Assembly (NCBI GenBank): GCA_038226175.1
Contig: JBBRQP010000086.1
Coordinates: 1 to 11,887 of the forward strand
DNA length: 11,887 nt
Direction of reading: 5' to 3'
Source of the DNA: JBBRQP01 sp038226175
Lineage (GTDB): Bacteria > Cyanobacteriota > Cyanobacteriia > Gloeobacterales > Anthocerotibacteraceae
The stretch's first letter is position 1, and each line of letters starts with the position of its first letter. Below are positions 1 to 6,412 of the stretch, in pieces. Made by a program: the position numbers and the translations under genes. Below the pieces are notes generated by a model that was not told where the DNA came from, made no database searches, and saw nothing but the letters and a program-made list of their open reading frames with translations.

Positions 1-43
1 AGTCCTTGAGTAATTCATCGATTAGTTCTGGTCGGAAGGTCAT
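1..43 (-). CDS. IS256-family transposase, N-terminal fragment cut by the window edge
   Basis: Only the first 14 residues are visible, MTFRPELIDELLKD, running off the left edge. This matches the usual opening of IS256-family (mutator-type) DDE transposases, which begin with a short helix ending in ELLKD before the conserved 'PEDLLGxxGLLKQL' segment. The start is an ATG at 43 with a good ribosome binding site (AAGGAG) a few bases upstream. The catalytic DDE residues are outside the window. The family call rests on this short N-terminus plus the element tip at 113. Confidence 0.65.
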   Translation of the reverse strand, partial: MTFRPELIDELLKD

Positions 44-113
44 GCTCCACTCCTTGTTTCTGAGATGGGGTTTATTGCATTTTGGCCTTTGACACAATCT
101 AATTTACAGTCCC
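1..113 (-). mobile_element. Right end of an IS256-family insertion sequence (partial)
   Basis: The window opens inside an insertion sequence. A minus-strand transposase start lies at 43. Beyond it, 70 bases of non-coding sequence end in a tip that reads GGGACTGTAAATTAGATTGT from 113 inward on the minus strand. A GGGACTGTAAAT-type tip followed by a short leader and the transposase start is how IS256-family elements usually begin. The boundary at about 113 is inferred from that tip, and from the methylase reading frame resuming at 114. Target duplications in this family are 8-9 bases, so 114-122 (TATCAAAGT) is the candidate duplicated target. The other end lies outside the window. Confidence 0.7.
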
Positions 114-2021
114 TATCAAAGTCGTTTCCCTCATGTGAGTACATTTTATCGGTCGGCTCCCCAATACAAAAATCAAATCTCCGTGGTTAATGGCAAAAAG
201 TCTGGTACGGATATCAATCTCTACAAATTATTTACCGAACAATGTTTTAATCTTCTTCGTCCTAGTGGTGAATGTGGCATAGTTATTCCTAGTGGCATCT
301 ATACAGATCTAGGTACCAAACAATTACGTGAGATGCTTTTTAGTCAAACTAAAATCACGGGACTATTTTGTTTTGAAAACCTTAAGATGATTTTTGAAGG
401 CGTAGATAGTCGCTTTAAGTTTGTAATTCTAACTTTTGAAAAAAGCGGCACTACCCAAGCGTTCCCGACTGCTTTTATGCGTCATGATGTAAAAGAGTTA
501 AAGCATTTCCCCAATCGAGATAGTTTGGAAGTGAATGTCCCGCTAATCCGCCGTCTGTCTCCTGATTCGCTATCTGTGATGGAATTCAAAAACGAACTAG
601 ATATACAGATCGCTAAAAAAATGCTTAAGTTTCCACTTCTAGGGGAGAAGATTGATGGAACGTGGAATATTAAGTTAACTAATGAATTTCATATGACTAA
701 TGATAGCCATCTTTTCAGACAATTACCTGCTCCTAATAGATTGCCACTCTATGAAGGAAAGATGATTCATCAATTCACAAATCAATGGGGACAGCCAAAG
801 TATTGGTTAGATGAAGCAGAGGCAAAAGAAGGACTTTTAAATAATCGTTTAAGAAAAATCAAAAAACTTTTCAAAGAAAATAACATAACTCAAGATATTG
901 ATATCGATGAGTTTAAACTAGACTACGAATCATATCGTTTAGCATTTCGAGATGTAGCAAGAAATACAGACGAACGAACTATGATATCAACATTACTCTC
1001 ACCAAATGTTTTTTGCCCTCATACCATGAGCTTAGGCCAAGTTTTTCAGGATATTATTTTTGATGATTCTATTCAATACAATAATAGAATGACGGATCAC
1101 ATACAGTTAACATATTTAGTAGCAGTATTTAACAGTTTTATTATTGACTATTTAATTCGGCAAAAAGTCACTGCTCACGTTTCTTTTTTCTTCGTTGAAA
1201 ATCTCCCTATCCCTCGTCTCACCGAAAATGATCTCTACTTCAACGAAATCGTAACCCGTGCCGCCAAACTAATTTGTATCACACCCGAATTTGACGATCT
1301 TGCCCTAGAAATAGGCTTAGGTTCCCATCATAATGGTGTTAGTGATCCCGCTGATCGTGCCAAACTACGCGCCGAACTAGACGGTATGATCGCTCATCTC
1401 TATGGCCTCACCGAAGACGAATTTAGCTATATTTTGACCACATTTCCACTCGTCAAAGATGAAATAAAAAAACAAGCTCTAGCCGCTTATCACACTTATG
1501 CACCCACCACTGATGATCTAGCCATCAAACAACTCATTCAACAAGGCGAAGGACACCATCTCGAATTTAAAGGCTCTGGTCGCTGGAACATTGCCAAAAG
1601 TCAATACACCAAAGACCTAGAGAAAGTTATCATCAAAGCCATAGCCGGATTTCTCAATGCTGACGGAGGCAAATTATTGATTGGCGTTAACGACGAAGGG
1701 ATGATCCTTGGCCTCAGCAACGACTACAATACATTCAATAAAAAACAAAATAAAGATAGCTATGAATTATGGTTACGCGATCTCCTATTACAAAAATTAG
1801 GTAATAATCTCAGTCCCTTGCTCACTATCTCATTTCATCTCATAGAAAATAAAGAAATCTGTTGTATCACCGCCAAACCCTCTCCACAGCGAATCTTCAT
1901 CACAGAAGATAGTAAAAAATTCTTCTATTTACGTAGCGGCAATTCAACTCGAACGCTATCCCTTAGTGAGACAATTTCTTATTGTGAAAAGCACTGGTCA
2001 AAAAGCCCCTCCGCCCCATAA
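114..2021 (+). pseudogene. 5'-truncated Eco57I-like DNA adenine methylase (type IIG/BREX-like) fused to a C-terminal AlbA_2 domain
   Basis: This is the C-terminal part of a large restriction-modification type N6-adenine methylase. The open frame continues upstream of the GTG at 135 to the insertion-sequence edge at 114 (YQSRFPHV...), so the GTG is probably not the native start and the gene is cut by the IS256 element. Numbered from the GTG: residues 1-110 carry the downstream half of the methylase core (GTDINLYKLF, then GIVIPSGIYTDLGTKQLRE), about 110-340 should be target recognition, and SFFFVENLPIPRLTEND marks the usual end of this family. About 465-620 is an AlbA_2/Schlafen-like domain (GEGHHLEFKGSGRW, ADGGKLLIGVNDEG, FFYLRSGNSTR). 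SAM-binding motif I, the catalytic NPPW/Y motif IV and any N-terminal nuclease are absent, so methylation activity is not expected. The gene is AT-rich, suggesting transfer. Its last six codons and stop lie inside a palindromic repeat. Confidence 0.8.
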
Positions 2022-2156
2022 ATGGGGGACGAAGCCCAGCTAATACTTTGTTTGGATATGTAAGTTTAGAAAAGTAAAGAGCGTTGACGCTCTATTTCTA
2101 AAAGCGTCGCTTATACCCAAGAGTGCCTTGGTTCCCCATTTATGGGGCGGAGGGGC
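2005..2156. repeat. Nested palindromic element with 23-base perfect terminal inverted repeats
   Basis: The arms 2005-2027 and 2134-2156 are perfect 23-base inverted copies, beginning GCCCCTCCGCCCC on the plus strand at the left end. Each arm is itself a hairpin (CCCCAT-AA-ATGGGG). Between them is a second stem, TTTAGAAA (2065-2072) with TTTCTAAA (2095-2102), enclosing a tight hairpin AGAGCG-TTGA-CGCTCT (2078-2093). No ORF is credible inside, so it resembles a MITE or REP/BIME-like dispersed element. No clear target duplication is visible. It sits between two convergent genes: it provides the stop codon of the methylase fusion on its left, and the truncated toxin ends four bases beyond its right edge. 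It could act as a bidirectional terminator. Confidence 0.75.
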
Positions 2157-2160
2157 ATCC

Positions 2161-2292
2161 TTATAGATTATCATCGGGAATGCGTAGTTCAGCCTTGCCA
2201 GATTCTTGCACCGTGAGGACATCGTGACCCAAACGCCGTAATACTTCTACCACCGGATAAGGAAACTGCTCATCTGCATAGAGTTTTGCCAC
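2161..2292 (-). pseudogene. Truncated DUF5615 (PIN-like) toxin, N-terminal 43 residues only
   Basis: The GTG start shares its first base with the stop of the DUF433 gene (TAGTG), which is typical of a coupled toxin-antitoxin pair. The peptide MAKLYADEQFPYPVVEVLRR followed by LGHDVLTVQESGK and ending RIPDDNL matches the N-terminus of DUF5615 PIN-like proteins: acidic DEQF near the start, then G-HDV-TV-E-G, then an IPD motif. The family is normally about 110-120 residues. This copy stops at 43, and the palindromic element begins only four bases past the stop (at 2156, reading leftward). The remaining PIN-like acidic residues are lost, so the protein is probably inactive. No remainder of the gene is seen on the far side of the repeat. 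Confidence 0.7.
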
Positions 2293-2606
2293 TACGCCTC
2301 ATTAGCCTTGATCTCATCTTGGATTTCTTCGAGGTGAGCTTGGTAATAAGCTAGCGCATTGACCAAGTCAGAATTTCTTAAACGAGGATAACTAGCTAAA
2401 ATTTCCTGATCCGTCTTACCCAACTTTTGGGCATTGATCAGCACCCAGACCGGAATGCGTGTTCCAGTGATGCAAGCACTCCCCCCACAAATATTAGGTG
2501 TTTTTTCGACACCTGCCCAGGTCAAGTTATCCAACAAAAAGTGAATAACTTCAGCTTTTTCTTGGGAAGTAAGCGTTAACAACTGAGTTTGGAGTTGTGG
2601 AAGCAT
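2292..2606 (-). CDS. DUF433 family protein, likely antitoxin
   Basis: A 104-residue protein. The DUF433 core occupies about residues 35-90, with the signature CGGSACITGTRIPVWVLI followed by a helical part (KTDQEILASYPRLRNSDLVNALAYY) that fits the winged-helix-like antitoxin fold. An N-terminal helix (residues 1-28) precedes it. DUF433 genes commonly sit directly upstream of DUF5615 PIN-like genes as the antitoxin partner and autorepressor. The one-base overlap with the truncated DUF5615 reading frame downstream supports that role here. The start is an ATG at 2606 with only a weak AGGA upstream. The toxin is broken, so this is probably an orphan antitoxin. Confidence 0.75.
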   Translation of the reverse strand: MLPQLQTQLLTLTSQEKAEVIHFLLDNLTWAGVEKTPNICGGSACITGTRIPVWVLINAQKLGKTDQEILASYPRLRNSDLVNALAYYQAHLEEIQDEIKANEA

Positions 2607-2678
2607 CCTAGGTTCTTTGGTGTTGCCCTAACAATCGTGTGTCAGAGAACATTATTTTAGCCGACCCAATAAAAAATT

Positions 2679-2750
<72 letters not shown>

Positions 2751-2762
2751 ACTCGGCATCCG

Positions 2763-2792
2763 ATCCTAAAAGGTGAGAGGTACCCCTGTCAA
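2763..2792 (-). promoter_or_regulatory. Sigma-70-type promoter of tRNA-Thr
   Basis: On the minus strand, a perfect -35 box TTGACA (2787-2792) is followed after 18 bases by TAGGAT (2763-2768). Initiation would fall a few bases before the mature tRNA 5' end at 2750, leaving a very short leader. The near-consensus hexamers suit a strongly expressed stable RNA gene. Confidence 0.65.
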
Positions 2793-2819
2793 GAAGAAAA
2801 ACTAATTGCATAGCCTGAA

Positions 2820-2835
2820 AGCTGTGCTCACAGCT
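2820..2835. promoter_or_regulatory. 16-base palindrome, possible operator
   Basis: AGCTGTG-CT-CACAGCT is a perfect 7+7 inverted repeat with a 2-base centre. It lies between the tRNA-Thr promoter (minus strand) and rpe (plus strand). The short spacer and perfect symmetry suit a homodimeric regulator site, or a small hairpin in the rpe leader. No regulator can be named from the sequence, and chance occurrence is possible. Confidence 0.3.
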
Positions 2836-2931
2836 CATTACAAGAATTTTTGAATACCTACCCTGATAAAAGGTCACCGTGATTTATACCCTAATTCCAT
2901 TACACTAAGATCAAGAACTGCAAGGGTCGTC

Positions 2932-3624
2932 ATGTCTACAAAATCCGTGGTTGTTGCACCATCTATTTTATCTGCTGACTTTAGCCGTCTAGGTGATGAA
3001 ATCCGTGCCATCGATGAAGCCGGAGCCGATTGGGTGCATATCGATGTGATGGATGGACGGTTTGTACCCAATATTACGATTGGTCCGCTGATCATCGAAG
3101 CTATCCGCCCCGTCACCAAAAAGCCCTTAGATGTCCATCTGATGATCGTCGAGCCAGAACGCTATGTCGCAGATTTTGCTAAAGCTGGGGCTGACCATAT
3201 TTATGTCCATGCCGAAAGCAGCTCTACAATTCACCTGCATCGCGCCTTGGGTCAAATCAAAGAACTTGGCGTCAAAGCGGGCGTTGTGCTTAACCCCGGT
3301 AGTTCCTTAGTACTGATCGAAGAAGTCTTAGATTTATGTGACTTGATTTTAATCATGTCAGTCAATCCCGGATTTGGTGGACAAAGTTTTATCCCGACCG
3401 TCATTCCTAAAATCCAGAAACTCCGCCAGATCTGCGATGAGCGCGGTTTTGACCCTTGGATCGAGGTTGATGGTGGTTTGAAGCCCTCTAATGCTTATCT
3501 GGTGATTGAAGCCGGAGCCAATGCGATTGTGGCAGGTTCAGCCGTATTCAAAGCCCCTAACTATCGTGATGCCATCGAAGGCATTCGGGCTTCTCAGCGT
3601 CCTCGGGTTGAAGCGTTGGTGTAG
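2932..3624 (+). CDS. rpe: Ribulose-phosphate 3-epimerase
   Basis: Interconverts D-ribulose 5-phosphate and D-xylulose 5-phosphate in the Calvin cycle and the pentose phosphate pathway, in the cytoplasm. At 230 residues it is full length for this TIM-barrel enzyme. Visible family motifs are APSILSADFSRLG (9-21), DWVHIDVMDGRFVPN (33-47), LDVHLMI (66-72), MSVNPGFGGQSFIP (142-155), EVDGG (178-182) and IVAGSAVF near the end. H36, D38, H69 and D180 are the expected metal ligands, with D38 and D180 the acid-base pair. The ATG at 2932 gives the normal N-terminus; a purine stretch (AAGGG) lies about seven bases upstream. It is a single-gene unit, convergent with the plastocyanin operon. It is essential to carbon fixation in a phototroph. 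Confidence 0.95.
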   Translation: MSTKSVVVAPSILSADFSRLGDEIRAIDEAGADWVHIDVMDGRFVPNITIGPLIIEAIRPVTKKPLDVHLMIVEPERYVADFAKAGADHIYVHAESSSTIHLHRALGQIKELGVKAGVVLNPGSSLVLIEEVLDLCDLILIMSVNPGFGGQSFIPTVIPKIQKLRQICDERGFDPWIEVDGGLKPSNAYLVIEAGANAIVAGSAVFKAPNYRDAIEGIRASQRPRVEALV

Positions 3625-3652
3625 TTACATTTGCAATAGCCACTTCGTACAC

Positions 3653-3686
3653 ATCAAAAAACCCTCATCTACTGTTTTTTTTTGAT
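3653..3686. terminator. Possible bidirectional terminator between rpe and the plastocyanin operon
   Basis: ATCAAAAAA (3653-3661) pairs with TTTTTTGAT (3678-3686), leaving a 16-base loop. A run of nine T's ends the plus-strand copy, and the A run gives U's on the minus strand. It sits between two convergent stops (3624 and 3695), where a shared terminator is expected. The stem is almost all A/T and therefore weak. Confidence 0.4.
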
Positions 3687-3694
3687 ATCAGCCG

Positions 3695-4156
3695 CTAGGG
3701 CGCTATCGTCAAAACACCTACCATCCCCGCCGTCTTGTGAGGAACACAGTGAAACTTATAAACGCCAGCTTTAGCCGTAGTCGGCACCGTAGAAATATAA
3801 GAAGCACCGGGCTTACTCAATAATTTGGATTGACTCAAGGCTTGGGCAACTTCTGCATCAGGTGTGCCCGCGGAATCAAAAACAACATTATGAGGACCCG
3901 ACTTATTCATCACCCACGCTATCGTATCTCCCGGTTTGACCGTAAGCGTAGCTGGCACAAATTTTAGCTGTCCGCTATCACTGCCCATTTTGACGGTAAC
4001 TGTGGCGGTTGTGGTGGCTGCTACTGGGGCAGGGGCAGGTATTGTCGGGCTTTCCGGCGCGTTCGTTGAAGGCGTTGTTGAGGAGGGAGCTGGTGTCCCG
4101 CCGCCACAGGCCGTCAAAGTCAGCAAAGTTACAAAAATCAGCAGGGTGCGTTTCAA
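3695..4156 (-). CDS. petE: Plastocyanin-like cupredoxin with lipoprotein signal
   Basis: A type 1 blue copper protein, probably carrying electrons on the outer side of the membrane or in the lumen. The C-terminal half is a plastocyanin domain: TLTVKPGDTIAW (70-81), GPHNVVFD (87-94) and FHCVPHKTAGMVG (135-147). The copper ligands H89, C137, H140 and M145 are all present. The N-terminus is unusual for plastocyanin: a hydrophobic signal ending in the lipobox LTAC (14-17), then about 30 residues rich in Pro, Ser, Thr and Ala. This suggests lipid attachment at C17 through a flexible tether, as in auracyanin-type proteins. The start is a TTG at 4156 overlapping the upstream stop (TTGA), with GGAG eight bases before it. 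It is the last gene of a coupled three-gene operon. It could instead be a donor to another oxidase or reductase; the petE symbol assumes the classical role. Confidence 0.75.
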   Translation of the reverse strand: MKRTLLIFVTLLTLTACGGGTPAPSSTTPSTNAPESPTIPAPAPVAATTTATVTVKMGSDSGQLKFVPATLTVKPGDTIAWVMNKSGPHNVVFDSAGTPDAEVAQALSQSKLLSKPGASYISTVPTTAKAGVYKFHCVPHKTAGMVGVLTIAP

Positions 4157-4686
4157 GGGATAACTCCAGGAGGTCGCTGCTTCTGTTTTAACACGTCGAG
4201 GATAGAGGCTTTGGCGGGTGGGCTGAGGGCGGCTGTAGCTTCTTGCAGTAATGAGGGACTAGTTTTGAGAGCGGTGGCAATTTGGGTTTGGGCGAGGGGT
4301 GTGAGCTGACCAGTGAGTAAAAATTGTAAAATCAGGTCAAGGGCTTGGCTTTGTTGTTGGTAGCCCGTGAGTAAGGCTTGTTGGACAGGTTGTAGGCTCT
4401 CAGGTGTGGGCAGGGTTTGTAGTTCCGTGACAACGTTTTCTAGAGTTGCTTGTTGGTCGAGCAGGTAGGCCACAGCCTCAGGCGGTGCAGACTGACGTTT
4501 AACCACAGTTTTGAGCAAGGTCAGACTATCTTGCCAAGCCCGGTTACCCCGACCGCGTAATGAACTGGTTAACCGTGCCAAGGTTTCGCGCTGCTCGCTG
4601 GTCGCTGTAGTGGTTAGGATTTGAGCATCTACTGACAAGAGACTCAGCGCCCAGACCAAGGCCAGCGCCCAATATTTTCGATTCAT
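4153..4686 (-). CDS. Secreted helical protein of unknown function
   Basis: A 177-residue protein I do not recognise. Residues 1-21 form a signal peptide (MNRKYWALALVWALSLL, cleavage probably after SVDA). The rest is rich in Gln, Leu, Thr and Ala, almost free of aromatics and Cys, and looks wholly alpha-helical (TLLKTVVKRQ, LLDQQATLENVVTELQTL, SLLQEATAAL). It has no metal-binding motif. Its ATG overlaps the stop of the upstream membrane-protein gene (ATGA), and its own stop overlaps the TTG start of the plastocyanin-like gene (TTGA), so the three are translationally coupled. A periplasmic role linked to the copper protein is an inference from that coupling only. Confidence 0.7.
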   Translation of the reverse strand: MNRKYWALALVWALSLLSVDAQILTTTATSEQRETLARLTSSLRGRGNRAWQDSLTLLKTVVKRQSAPPEAVAYLLDQQATLENVVTELQTLPTPESLQPVQQALLTGYQQQSQALDLILQFLLTGQLTPLAQTQIATALKTSPSLLQEATAALSPPAKASILDVLKQKQRPPGVIP

Positions 4687-5081
4687 GACCCGCGTCGGCG
4701 TTGCTTACGGCGTTGTTGACGATTGGGCAGGGCTGAAGGTGCTACTGAGATCGGGTTACGGTCAGGAAAGGGTACGGCTACAGGTTTACCCGCCCGTATC
4801 GCCTGCAAGCGTTGCCAGGCCAAACCAGCAGACGCCCAATAGGTAAGACTCCAGACCACCAAAAACCAGCCAATAATCTCCGGCCAACTATCAAAAAAAT
4901 AAATCAGACTCACGCCCACCCAGAGCGCGGCAGTGCCTGAGGCCAAGCCATCTTTAAACAGAGCTTGCCAATCATCAAGCAAATTTTTCTCTGTCTGCTT
5001 AAACCAAAAGTAGAGAATCAGCGCAGGAACAAGATTAGCAACAAAGAGCCAGGGCATGAGCAAAGTCAGAACCGTTATCAT
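4683..5081 (-). CDS. Small integral membrane protein of unknown function
   Basis: A 132-residue protein, first gene of the operon. There are three likely membrane segments: about residues 3-25 (VLTLLMPWLFVANLVPALIL), 48-62 (AALWVGVSLIYFF) and 69-88 (IIGWFLVVWSLTYW). A basic tail follows, ending NRQQRRKQRRRGS. The start is taken at the ATG at 5081 because a strong AAGGAG lies nine bases upstream. The frame is open to an ATG at 5144, but that choice has no such site and would run into the divergent redoxin gene. I do not recognise a family. The Trp/Phe-rich helices and the Arg-rich end are its only distinctive traits. Confidence 0.7.
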   Translation of the reverse strand: MITVLTLLMPWLFVANLVPALILYFWFKQTEKNLLDDWQALFKDGLASGTAALWVGVSLIYFFDSWPEIIGWFLVVWSLTYWASAGLAWQRLQAIRAGKPVAVPFPDRNPISVAPSALPNRQQRRKQRRRGS

Positions 5082-5090
5082 AAAATAGTA

Positions 5091-5096
5091 CTCCTT
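5091..5096 (-). promoter_or_regulatory. Ribosome binding site that fixes the start of the membrane-protein gene
   Basis: AAGGAG on the minus strand, nine bases before the ATG at 5081. It favours this start over the in-frame ATG at 5144 and leaves only 27 bases between the two divergent start codons. Confidence 0.7.
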
Positions 5097-5108
5097 AGTA
5101 GCCTCCCG

Positions 5109-5642
5109 ATGCGTTCCGCGCTGTTTAACCGTCGTTTTGCCCAAAATTTTATTTACATCCCGCCCTTGTCACGGCTCAGTGTGGGTCAGTTACCACCGGA
5201 GGTTGTGCTGCCTGATGTTGATGGTAAGTTAGTACGCCTCACGGACTTTCGCGGTAAGCAGCCCGTTGTCTTAGCTTTCACCCGCATTTTTACCGAAAAA
5301 TTATTTTGTCCCTTTTGCTATCCTCATATTCAAGCTCTCAAGACGACTTACCAAACTATTCGTAACCAAGGTGCCGAACTTTTGATGATTAGCAGTACTG
5401 ATGTCGCCCAATCCGCCCAGATCGTCGCCGATCTTGACTTGCCCTATCCATTTTTGAGTGATCCTAGTTGTGAAGTGTTTCGTCGTTATGGTCTCGGACA
5501 AGCTCTCGGCGCGCCTTTACCCGGTCAGTTTGTTGTGGATAAGGCGGGCTATCTACGGTTTAAGCATCTTTATTCATTGATTGAGGCTAACGCACCAGAA
5601 ACAGCGATGTTAACGGCGTTGACTCGGGTCACTCTGCCCTGA
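5109..5642 (+). CDS. Redoxin/peroxiredoxin-like protein (AhpC/TSA superfamily) with CPFC motif
   Basis: A 177-residue thioredoxin-fold protein. Family features: an N-terminal segment LFNRRFAQNFIYIP, then LPDVDGKLVRLTDFRGK (34-50) as in AhpC/TSA proteins, then FTRIFTEKLFCPFCYPHI (57-74) with the CXXC pair C67/C70. SDPSCEVFRRYG follows with a third Cys at 121, and QFVVDKAGYLRFKHLYS completes the fold. CPFC suggests a disulfide reductase or two-cysteine peroxidase; the substrate is not evident. No signal peptide is seen, so it is probably cytoplasmic. The ATG at 5109 gives the expected family N-terminus, although no good ribosome binding site precedes it. An open frame extends upstream into the antisense gene and is not used. 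Its stop overlaps the start of the TSUP permease (TGATG). Confidence 0.75.
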   Translation: MRSALFNRRFAQNFIYIPPLSRLSVGQLPPEVVLPDVDGKLVRLTDFRGKQPVVLAFTRIFTEKLFCPFCYPHIQALKTTYQTIRNQGAELLMISSTDVAQSAQIVADLDLPYPFLSDPSCEVFRRYGLGQALGAPLPGQFVVDKAGYLRFKHLYSLIEANAPETAMLTALTRVTLP

Positions 5643-6412
5643 TGCTGTTTTTAGGATTACTCCTCGCGGGAGTCGGTGTTGGCATTTTAGGAGGAATTCT
5701 AGGTATTGGTGGCGGAACCTTGTTGGTTCCGTTGTTACTGACCCTCGGTGCTTCTCCCTTACAAGCTGTCGCCACGAGTCTAGTTGCAGTTTCTCTTTCG
5801 GCTATTTCTGGCAGTATCCAAAATTTGCGCATGGGTACTTTAAATTTGCCTGTCTTATTGCTACTTGCGGCTCCGGCGACGTTGACGAGCTATGGCGGCG
5901 TTTGGCTAGCGCGTCAGATTTCTGAAGCCTATTTGCTCTTTGCTTTTGCGGGATTTTTGTTGGTGGTGCTCTTTTTGATGCAACTTCAGCGCGGTACCAA
6001 AAAATCTCTTATCTCAGACGAACCGCTTGCCCTAAGTCGTCCCGAACAGGTGGGCTTATTAGCTACGGGTGCTTTGGCTGGTTGCTTATCAGGTTTATTT
6101 GGCATTGGCGGGGGTACCATTATGGTTCCTTTACAAACTTTGCTCTTGAAAATGCCAATTAAAGCTGCGGTGGTCAATAGTTTGGCAGCGATTGTGCCCA
6201 CGGCGCTTGTGGCGACCTTGGGTCATGCCTATAATGGCGATGTCCTTTGGCTCGATGGCATCGCACTAGCTCTAGGCAGTTTGGTCGGTGCCCAGGGCGG
6301 CGCACGCCTACTGCCCCTATTACCAGAAAAAGCTGTTCAGATTATGTTTAGCCTTTTGCTGATTGGGTTGGCAGTTTATGTATCTATTAAAGGTTATGGG
6401 TTATTGCATTAG
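5642..6412 (+). CDS. TauE/SafE (TSUP) family sulfur-anion/sulfite transporter-like permease
   Basis: A 256-residue, mostly hydrophobic protein with the internal duplication typical of the TSUP family. The first repeat has GGILGIGGGTLLVPLLL (17-33, GIGGG at 21-25) and the second SGLFGIGGGTIMVPLQTLL (GIGGG at 154-158). About eight membrane helices are expected, in the plasma membrane. Family members export or import sulfite, sulfoacetate, thiosulfate or other small organosulfur anions; the substrate cannot be read here. Translation is probably coupled to the redoxin, since its ATG shares one base with the preceding TGA. Pairing with a thiol redox protein suggests, but does not show, a sulfur or thiol-stress theme. 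Confidence 0.85.
   Translation: MLFLGLLLAGVGVGILGGILGIGGGTLLVPLLLTLGASPLQAVATSLVAVSLSAISGSIQNLRMGTLNLPVLLLLAAPATLTSYGGVWLARQISEAYLLFAFAGFLLVVLFLMQLQRGTKKSLISDEPLALSRPEQVGLLATGALAGCLSGLFGIGGGTIMVPLQTLLLKMPIKAAVVNSLAAIVPTALVATLGHAYNGDVLWLDGIALALGSLVGAQGGARLLPLLPEKAVQIMFSLLLIGLAVYVSIKGYGLLH

Noticed and set aside
2040..2222. 60-residue minus-strand frame across the palindromic element
   Set aside because: It runs through the repeat and the end of the toxin in another frame. It has no ribosome binding site, and its composition reflects the inverted repeats.
2874..3119. Minus-strand frame antisense to the start of rpe
   Set aside because: Shadow of a clear enzyme gene in the complementary frame.
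3936..4191. Plus-strand frames antisense to the plastocyanin-like gene
   Set aside because: They arise from the Pro/Ala/Thr-rich tether read backwards as Val/Gly-rich sequence. The minus-strand frame has the copper ligands and the operon overlaps.
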